A DNA stretch of 64,000 nt from an uncultured Sutterellaceae bacterium (GTDB lineage Bacteria > Pseudomonadota > Gammaproteobacteria > Burkholderiales > Burkholderiaceae_F), in NCBI GenBank assembly GCA_902797695.1, contig CADBTW010000045.1, forward strand, positions 1 through 64,000, given 5' to 3'. A model generated the notes under the pieces. It had not been told where the DNA came from, ran no database searches, and saw nothing but the letters and a program-made list of their open reading frames with translations. A program made the position numbers and the translations under genes. Numbering within the stretch: position 1 is the stretch's first letter; every line of letters starts with the position of its first letter. Shown in pieces: positions 58,504 to 64,000 of the stretch.

Positions 58504-59220
58504 TCACTGGTTCTTCCAGCTGTCGAGAATTGACGCAACAGCCTCCGCGAGGACCGCGTCCTCGGGGTTCGTGATCTTGAAGTTCAGCGTGCTTCCAGGA
58601 ACAGAGTCGACCGGGTCGCCGAGCCGCTCCACGGCGGATGCTTCGTCGGTCACGCCGTCGAGGCTGCCCGAAAGCGCTTCGATGAGCCTCGAAGCCCGGA
58701 AGGCCTGCGGGGTAGCCGCACGGAAGAGCTTCGAGCGGTCGATCGTTCCTGTGATCCGGGCCCCTTCGCCAATCGACTTCACCGTGTCCGCAACAGGCAT
58801 TCCGAGGATTGCGCCGACGCCTGTCCGGGAGACCTGCCCGATCAGCCGGGCGACGTCCTCGGGTGACACGAAGGGCCTCGCCGCATCGTGCACGAGTATC
58901 CAGTCGGAAGGCGAAACAGGGAACGGTGACTCGTCGGATAGGAGAAGCGAAACGCCGTTCCGCACGGTTTCGGCCCTGGTCGAACCGCCGCAGCGGACTA
59001 CTCGCGCGAGCCGCGGGAGCGCGAGTTCCGACGCCCGTTCGTCATTGGGCGACACGACGACGAGGATCCCGCCGAGTCTCTCAACGCGGCTAAGCGCCTC
59101 GACCGTCCGCTCGAGCACGCTCTTCCCGCGGATTCCGAGGTACTGCTTCGGGATCGAGAGCTTCATCCGCCGGCCGGCGCCCGCCGCCGGTACCAGAGCG
59201 AAAAACCTGTCACAAGCCAT
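58504..59220 (-). CDS. ispD: 2-C-methyl-D-erythritol 4-phosphate cytidylyltransferase
   Basis: The 238-residue enzyme transfers CMP to methylerythritol phosphate in the MEP pathway. Its N-terminal LVPAAGAGRRMKLSIPKQYL is the nucleotide-binding loop with the catalytic Arg and Lys; WILVHDAARPFVSPEDVARLI, GMPVADTVKS and ATPQAFRA are family hallmarks, and VTDEASAVERLGDPVDSVPGS closes the fold. ATG 59220 is preferred over a TTG at 59247, with GGA about 9 bases upstream. It is first in the ispD-ispF operon and divergent from mfd, 155 bp away. Confidence 0.95.
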   Translation of the reverse strand: MACDRFFALVPAAGAGRRMKLSIPKQYLGIRGKSVLERTVEALSRVERLGGILVVVSPNDERASELALPRLARVVRCGGSTRAETVRNGVSLLLSDESPFPVSPSDWILVHDAARPFVSPEDVARLIGQVSRTGVGAILGMPVADTVKSIGEGARITGTIDRSKLFRAATPQAFRASRLIEALSGSLDGVTDEASAVERLGDPVDSVPGSTLNFKITNPEDAVLAEAVASILDSWKNQ

Positions 59221-59375
59221 GTCGCACAATCCAAGTTCCGGAAGCAACGCACCGGAAAATCATGATGGGGCCGCGGGACGCCGAAGAGTTCGAGCAACCG
59301 CAACCTATAATTTTGAGATTGTAGCGGGAGGGGAGCACGCCCTCCCCCGTTTTTCAGTCGCACCGGTACGTCTCC

Positions 59376-62300
59376 ATGTTGAACGCGAGCTTCCCGTCGG
59401 TTTTTTCAGACCGCATCTTCGCTGCCCACCCGTCAAAGAACCACGCCTTCAGCCTCCCTGCGGCTTCAAGCGACGCGCTCGCCATCGCGATCGCAGCGGC
59501 CCAGTGCGCGGAGAAAGGTGCGCCGCTCGTCGTGATCGCCGCTGATCCTTCTGACGCGTTGCGGCTTGAGCAGGAGGTCGCGTGGCTCGACCCGGAACTT
59601 TCGGTCCGGGCCTTCCCTGACTGGGAAACGCTTCCCTACGACCTCCTTTCTCCCCACGAGGACCTGATCTCGGAGCGGCTCGAAACACTCTACAGGCTCG
59701 CGTCGCGCGTACCCGGTCGCCGGCCGCCCAGGGATTCCGCAATCGACGTCCTGGTGCTTTCAGCCGCCACCGCGGCGCTCCGGATCGCCCCGCCCGAATT
59801 CGTCACGGCGACGACGTTCTTTTTCCGGCCCGGCGACATTGTTTCGACGACGGACCTTAAGAAGCGGCTTGTGCTCGCCGGCTACTCGAACGTCTCCCAG
59901 GTGATGGGCCCCGGGGAATTCAGCGTACGAGGCGAAATCATCGACCTCTTTCCGATGGGGGCGTACCGCCCTTACCGGATCGGGCTTTTCGATGACGAGA
60001 TCGAGTCGATCCGGTTCTTCGACGAATCGACCCAGAGGACGACCGGCGACGCGAAGGAAGTGAAGATCCTCCCCGGGCGTGAGTTCCCGATCGACGAGCA
60101 GGGGACGCTCACCTTCCGGAAGAACTGGCAGGCGGAGTTCCCGAGGGCGGGAACCCGCTCCTCCTTCTACCGCGACATAGCGAACCACGTCCCGAGCCCG
60201 GGAAGCGAGTACTACCTGCCGCTTTTCTTCGACAAGACCTCGACCATCTTCGAGTACGCGGGCGAGGACGCGAAGTACTTTCTCGTCGGCGACCTGTCGT
60301 CAGAGCTCGGGCGTTTCACCCGGGAGACGAGGCAGCGCTACGAATTCCTTTCCCATGACCCCGAGCATCCGGCGCTCCCACCCGAGAAGCTCTTCCTCAC
60401 GCCGGACGAATTCTTCGGGAAGGTCTCTTTGTTCGACCGCTGGAGGCCCAGGCGGGACGAGTCGCCGGACCCCGCATTCCCTGCTTCCATCGCGGTTGAC
60501 CGCAGGGCAAAGGACCCGGTCTCGGGGCTGAAGAAGTTCCTCGGGGCGCTCCCGGGGGAGGCACGCGCGCTCGTCGTCGCCGCGTCCCCGGGACGCGAGG
60601 AAACGGTCCTCGAGCTTTTCCGGGAGTACGGCCTCGACCCCGACCGGGCGGATGGATTTCGCGGGTTCCTCTCTAGCGGCAGCCGCTTCGCGATCACGAA
60701 CGGGCCGCTTTACCAGGGCTTCAGGACGGAAGACCCCGCGATCGCCGTGATCACTGAGTCCGAGCTCTATCAGGCAAAGCCCGGGCGGCAGGTTCGGAGA
60801 AAGGACCGGAGGACGAACGTCGACTTCATGATCCGGGACCTTTCCGAGCTCCGGATCGGGGACCCCGTGGTGCATGTCGAGCACGGCATCGGGCGCTACG
60901 AGGGGCTCGTGACGCTCGACACGACGGACGGCCCCGCAGAATGCCTCGAGATCCGGTACGCGGACGAGGCGAAGCTCTATGTCCCGGTTTCGCAGCTTCA
61001 CCTGATCTCGCGCTACAGCGGCGCGGACCGCGAGCACGCTCCGCTCCACCACCTCGGGAAGGGCGAGTGGGAAAAGGCGAAGAGGAAGGCGTCCGAACAG
61101 GTCCGCGACACGGCGGCGGAGCTCCTGCAGCTTTACGCGCTCCGCGAGCAGCGCCCCGGCATGGTCTTCAAGGTCAGCCCCACGGATTACGAGGCTTTCG
61201 CGGACGGATTTCCCTTTGACGAGACGCTGGACCAGCAGGCGGCGATCGACGCCGTGCTTTCCGACATGAAGGCAGGGAAGCCGATGGACCGGCTCGTATG
61301 CGGCGACGTCGGCTTCGGGAAGACCGAGGTCGCGCTTCGTGCCGCGTTCGTCGCCGTGATGAACGGGAAGCAGGTCGCGGTGCTCTGTCCGACGACGCTT
61401 CTCGCCGAGCAGCACGCCCAGACATTCCGCGACCGTTTCGCGAACTGGCCCGTTCGGATCGCGGAGCTCTCGCGCTTCAGGTCCGGGAAGGAAACCGCAG
61501 CCGCGATCGACGGGATCGAATCCGGGTCCGTCGACATCGTGATCGGGACCCACAAGCTCCTTACGGGCTCGGTGAAGTTCCGGAGCCTCGGGCTCATCGT
61601 GATCGACGAGGAGCATCGGTTCGGAGTCCGGCAGAAGGAGAAGCTCCGGAGCCTCAGGGCAGAGGTCGATGTCCTCACCCTTACCGCGACCCCGATTCCG
61701 CGGACGATGTCCATGTCGCTTGAGGGCGTCCGGGACTTTTCCGTCATCGCGACGGCGCCCGAGCGGCGCCGCTCCGTGAAGACCTTCGTCCGGCCCGAGA
61801 GCTCTTCTCTCATCCGTGAGGCGATCCTCCGCGAGCTGAAGCGAGGCGGTCAGGTCTACTTCCTCCATAACGAGGTCGAGACGATCAGGAACCGCCTCGA
61901 GCGGCTCCAGGAGCTAGTTCCCGAGGCGCGGATCGCCGTTGCCCACGGGCAGATGCGGGAGCGGGAGCTCGAGCACGTGATGCGGGACTTCTACCAGCAG
62001 CGCGCAAACGTCCTCCTCTGCACGACCATCATCGAGACCGGGATCGACATCCCGACCGCGAACACGATCATCATCCACCGCGCGGACAAGTTCGGTCTCG
62101 CGCAGCTCCACCAGCTCCGGGGCCGGGTCGGGCGGAGCCACCACCAGGCCTACGCATATCTCCTAACTCCCTCCGAAGGCTCCGTCACCAAGAACGCCGA
62201 GAAGCGACTTGAGGCCGTTCAGGACCTCGAGGATCTCGGAAGCGGGTTCTACCTCGCGATGCATGACCTAGAGATCCGCGGCGCGGGCGAGATCCTCGGT

Positions 62301-62849
62301 GACCGCCAGTCTGGCGAAATCGCGAACGTCGGGTTCGATCTCTATAACCAGATGCTGAAGGACGCGGTCCGCGCGATGAAACGGGGCGAAACGCCTGACA
62401 TCGAGCATCCGTTCGCCGCTATCGCCGAAATCAACCTCCACGCCCCGGCCCTTCTCCCCTCAGCCTACGTTTCCGACGTGAACCAGCGGCTCGCCTTCTA
62501 TAAGGAGCTCGCGGCAGCGGAATCGAAGGACGACCTGAAGGGCGCGGTCGAAGCGCTCGCGGACAGGTATGGCGAACTCCCGCCCCAGGCGCGGACTCTT
62601 GTTGACGCGCACCGGATCAGGATTGAATGCGAAAAGCTCGGGATCAGGAAAATCGACGCGTCCCCTGAGCAGATCCTGATCACTGTTTCGGAGAACCCCT
62701 CGTTCGAGCCGCTCAAGTTCATCCGCCTCATGCAGAAGCGGGGCGACATGCGGATGACAGGGCCAAACCGGGTTAAGGTAACGCTGAAGGCCCCGAGTCC
62801 GGAGGACCGGGTGAAGGCCGTGCGCGAGATCCTCTCAGCGCTCGCGTAA
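59376..62849 (+). CDS. mfd: Transcription-repair coupling factor Mfd
   Basis: The 1157-residue translocase has the UvrB-like N-terminal module (LLSPHEDLISERLETLYRL; GEFSVRGEIIDLFP) and an RNA-polymerase-interacting region (IGDPVVHVEHGIGRYEGL). The RecG-like motor has Walker A CGDVGFGKTEVALRAAF and DEEH box VIDEEHRFGVRQKE, followed by LTATPIPRTM and RADKFGLAQLHQLRGRVGRS. A TRCF domain lies at the C-terminus. Mfd removes RNA polymerase stalled at DNA lesions and recruits UvrA. Length matches other Mfd proteins. ATG 59376 has no strong ribosome site. serB follows 33 bases after the stop. Confidence 0.96.
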   Translation: MLNASFPSVFSDRIFAAHPSKNHAFSLPAASSDALAIAIAAAQCAEKGAPLVVIAADPSDALRLEQEVAWLDPELSVRAFPDWETLPYDLLSPHEDLISERLETLYRLASRVPGRRPPRDSAIDVLVLSAATAALRIAPPEFVTATTFFFRPGDIVSTTDLKKRLVLAGYSNVSQVMGPGEFSVRGEIIDLFPMGAYRPYRIGLFDDEIESIRFFDESTQRTTGDAKEVKILPGREFPIDEQGTLTFRKNWQAEFPRAGTRSSFYRDIANHVPSPGSEYYLPLFFDKTSTIFEYAGEDAKYFLVGDLSSELGRFTRETRQRYEFLSHDPEHPALPPEKLFLTPDEFFGKVSLFDRWRPRRDESPDPAFPASIAVDRRAKDPVSGLKKFLGALPGEARALVVAASPGREETVLELFREYGLDPDRADGFRGFLSSGSRFAITNGPLYQGFRTEDPAIAVITESELYQAKPGRQVRRKDRRTNVDFMIRDLSELRIGDPVVHVEHGIGRYEGLVTLDTTDGPAECLEIRYADEAKLYVPVSQLHLISRYSGADREHAPLHHLGKGEWEKAKRKASEQVRDTAAELLQLYALREQRPGMVFKVSPTDYEAFADGFPFDETLDQQAAIDAVLSDMKAGKPMDRLVCGDVGFGKTEVALRAAFVAVMNGKQVAVLCPTTLLAEQHAQTFRDRFANWPVRIAELSRFRSGKETAAAIDGIESGSVDIVIGTHKLLTGSVKFRSLGLIVIDEEHRFGVRQKEKLRSLRAEVDVLTLTATPIPRTMSMSLEGVRDFSVIATAPERRRSVKTFVRPESSSLIREAILRELKRGGQVYFLHNEVETIRNRLERLQELVPEARIAVAHGQMRERELEHVMRDFYQQRANVLLCTTIIETGIDIPTANTIIIHRADKFGLAQLHQLRGRVGRSHHQAYAYLLTPSEGSVTKNAEKRLEAVQDLEDLGSGFYLAMHDLEIRGAGEILGDRQSGEIANVGFDLYNQMLKDAVRAMKRGETPDIEHPFAAIAEINLHAPALLPSAYVSDVNQRLAFYKELAAAESKDDLKGAVEALADRYGELPPQARTLVDAHRIRIECEKLGIRKIDASPEQILITVSENPSFEPLKFIRLMQKRGDMRMTGPNRVKVTLKAPSPEDRVKAVREILSALA

Positions 62850-62882
62850 AGTCCCCGGAACAATAGAAAGAAGGAGCAAGTA

Positions 62883-63794
62883 ATGGAAAAGCAGGAAAAC
62901 CTTTGCGACGTCATCATCCAGGGCGAGGGCCTCACGGCCGCTTCCCTCCCCTCCGTCGTGGCGAACCGGCGGTTCGTCGCGCGCGACACGGCACGCGGCG
63001 CCGTGAGGCTCACGGGAATTCCGGAAAGCGACGCGATGAACCTTGTCGGACTCTTCCAGTCCTCGGGACTTGACGCCGTGGCAGTTCCCAAGGGGCTCCG
63101 GCTTACGGACTTCAGGCTCTTCGCGAGCGACCTTGACAGCACGCTCGCCTCAGTCGAAACGCTTGACACCGTAGCGAAGGAATCCGGCTACGGCGATTCG
63201 GTCGCGAAAATCACCGAGGCCGCCATGCGGGGCGAGATTCGCGACTACGCGCAAAGCCTTGAGGAACGGATCCGCGCGATCAAGGGCTGCCCGCAGCGGA
63301 ACTTCATACGCTTCTCCGAGACCATGCCCTTCAATCCGGGAGCCGAAAAGCTCGTCGCCGCCTGCCGGGCGGCGGGGCTCGAGTTCCACATCGTGACCGG
63401 AGGGTTCGACGAGTCCGCCGGACCCGCCGCGAGAAGGCTTGGCGCGGACGGCTTCCACTGCAACAAGCTCGAGGTGAAGGACGGCCTTCTCACCGGACGG
63501 GTTTACGGGCCGGACGAGAACGGCGGAAAGATCGTTGACTCGGACGGCAAGAAGCGGATCGTCGAGGGACTATGCGGCAAGCTCGGAATCGGGCTCGGCC
63601 AGGCAATCACGGCAGGCGACGGCTGGAACGACGTGAAGATGCTCGCGGCGGCAGGCCTCGGCGCCGCCTACCACGCGAAGCCCCGCGTCCGGGCCATTGT
63701 CCCGCACCAGGTAAACGTCCTCGGGCTCGACTCGATCCTCAACTGGTTCGAGGACGGTCCTGAATGGGCTGCGAAGGCGGGCTTCGCGGACTAG
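62883..63794 (+). CDS. serB: Phosphoserine phosphatase
   Basis: The 303-residue HAD-family enzyme makes L-serine from phosphoserine. The nucleophile motif is SDLDSTLAS with D83 and D85; RFSETMPFNPGAEKLVAAC and HIVTGGFDESAGPAARRLG supply motif II, and GKKRIVEGL plus TAGDGWNDVKMLAAAGLGAAYHAKP supply motifs III and IV. An N-terminal region of about 75 residues has the place of an ACT-like regulatory domain. The motif is DLDST rather than the usual DMDST. AAGGAG lies 7 bases before the ATG. It follows mfd closely and may be co-transcribed. Confidence 0.94.
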   Translation: MEKQENLCDVIIQGEGLTAASLPSVVANRRFVARDTARGAVRLTGIPESDAMNLVGLFQSSGLDAVAVPKGLRLTDFRLFASDLDSTLASVETLDTVAKESGYGDSVAKITEAAMRGEIRDYAQSLEERIRAIKGCPQRNFIRFSETMPFNPGAEKLVAACRAAGLEFHIVTGGFDESAGPAARRLGADGFHCNKLEVKDGLLTGRVYGPDENGGKIVDSDGKKRIVEGLCGKLGIGLGQAITAGDGWNDVKMLAAAGLGAAYHAKPRVRAIVPHQVNVLGLDSILNWFEDGPEWAAKAGFAD

Positions 63795-63868
63795 ACCGTT
63801 GCAACGAAGGGAGAGCGGAGACGCGAGAGCACGAAGGCCATGATTTCGCACGTCTTCTTACATCAATC

Positions 63869-64000
63869 GTGAACCCACTCGTGAAGAAGCGGACATTTGT
63901 CCTCGCGGCGGCAGCGGCTGGAGTCGCGGCGGCGGCCTGTGCCGCGATCTGGGCCGCGAAGCCCTACCTTCAGCCTTCCCCTCCGCCGCTCGAAGGGGAA
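63869..64000 (+). CDS. Exported or membrane-anchored protein, N-terminal fragment
   Basis: The frame opens at GTG 63869 or GTG 63881 and runs off the window end after 44 codons. It reads as a basic N-terminus (VKKRTFVLAAAAAGVAAAACAA) with a long alanine-rich hydrophobic helix, then AKPYLQPSPPPLEGE. This is a signal peptide or membrane anchor followed by a proline-rich linker. Function cannot be called. The two GTG codons are the only plausible starts; neither has a strong ribosome site. Confidence 0.5.
   Translation, partial: MNPLVKKRTFVLAAAAAGVAAAACAAIWAAKPYLQPSPPPLEGE

Noticed and set aside
60300..61868. 522-residue minus-strand open frame opposite mfd
   Set aside because: Antisense shadow of a conserved gene; it has no recognisable domain or ribosome site.

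Overview
This is a 64 kb chromosomal segment of a GC-rich Gram-negative bacterium, most likely a member of the Burkholderiales and plausibly of the gut family Sutterellaceae. The evidence is the gene order tig-clpP-clpX-lon-hupB followed by tRNA-Val, the lplT / alr-radA neighbourhood, an IF-1 with a basic C-terminal tail, NodT-type outer-membrane lipoproteins, and an anaerobic-respiration locus of separate flavin reductases with a small tetrahaem cytochrome. Family placement is inference; no 16S gene is present. No prophage, transposon, CRISPR array or replication origin was seen.

Layout. 0-4.5 kb: the 3' part of a histidine phosphatase, a LysR regulator divergent from a Tat-exported M20 peptidase, a lipoprotein and a GNAT enzyme. 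4.6-11.3 kb: the most distinctive locus. It holds a small two-helix membrane protein, a TtrS-like sensor kinase with a PhnD-like periplasmic domain, a TtrR/FixJ-like response regulator, two flavocytochrome c-type FAD reductases and an exported tetrahaem cytochrome c. The genes overlap (ATGA, TTGA), the second reductase has its own 177 bp promoter region with dyads and repeated ACTAC boxes, and the locus ends at an intrinsic terminator. It reads as an acceptor-sensing respiratory module whose substrate is unknown; the second reductase has lost most canonical fumarate-reductase active-site residues. 11.4-15.6 kb: PfpI-like protein, YqaA and TRIC membrane proteins, nitroreductase, GNAT and aspartate dehydrogenase (NadX). 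15.7-30 kb: an envelope-defence block with a PmrAB/QseBC-like two-component system divergent from a lipid A phosphoethanolamine transferase, an MFS transporter, and a complete MdtABC RND pump with its outer-membrane factor. 30-36.7 kb: tandem UspA protein, orphan MetQ-like binding protein, DMT and MATE exporters, a lone Phd-like antitoxin, IF-1, LOG and DedA proteins.

36.8-43.7 kb: the protein quality-control cluster, minus strand: trigger factor, ClpP, ClpX, Lon, HU, tRNA-Val. A near-perfect sigma-32 promoter lies upstream of lon. 44-48.5 kb: an unrecognised periplasmic protein, an AzgA-type purine permease, an 82-residue AT-hook protein behind an AT-rich tract, a Spy-like periplasmic protein with a Met/Cys/Gly-rich tail, tRNA-Leu, and a UreE-like metallochaperone with a 157-residue His/Cys/Asp repeat tail and no urease genes nearby. 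48.6-64 kb: housekeeping genes: radA, alr, lplT, the tsaB-rimI-UDG operon, a lipoprotein, an OmpR/EnvZ-like pair with a terminator-like hairpin between its genes, ispD-ispF, mfd, serB and the start of one more exported protein.

The two best candidates for undescribed biology are the split flavin-reductase module at 4.6-11.3 kb and the UreE-like repeat protein at 47.6-48.5 kb. All function calls come from reading motifs by eye; no database search was run.
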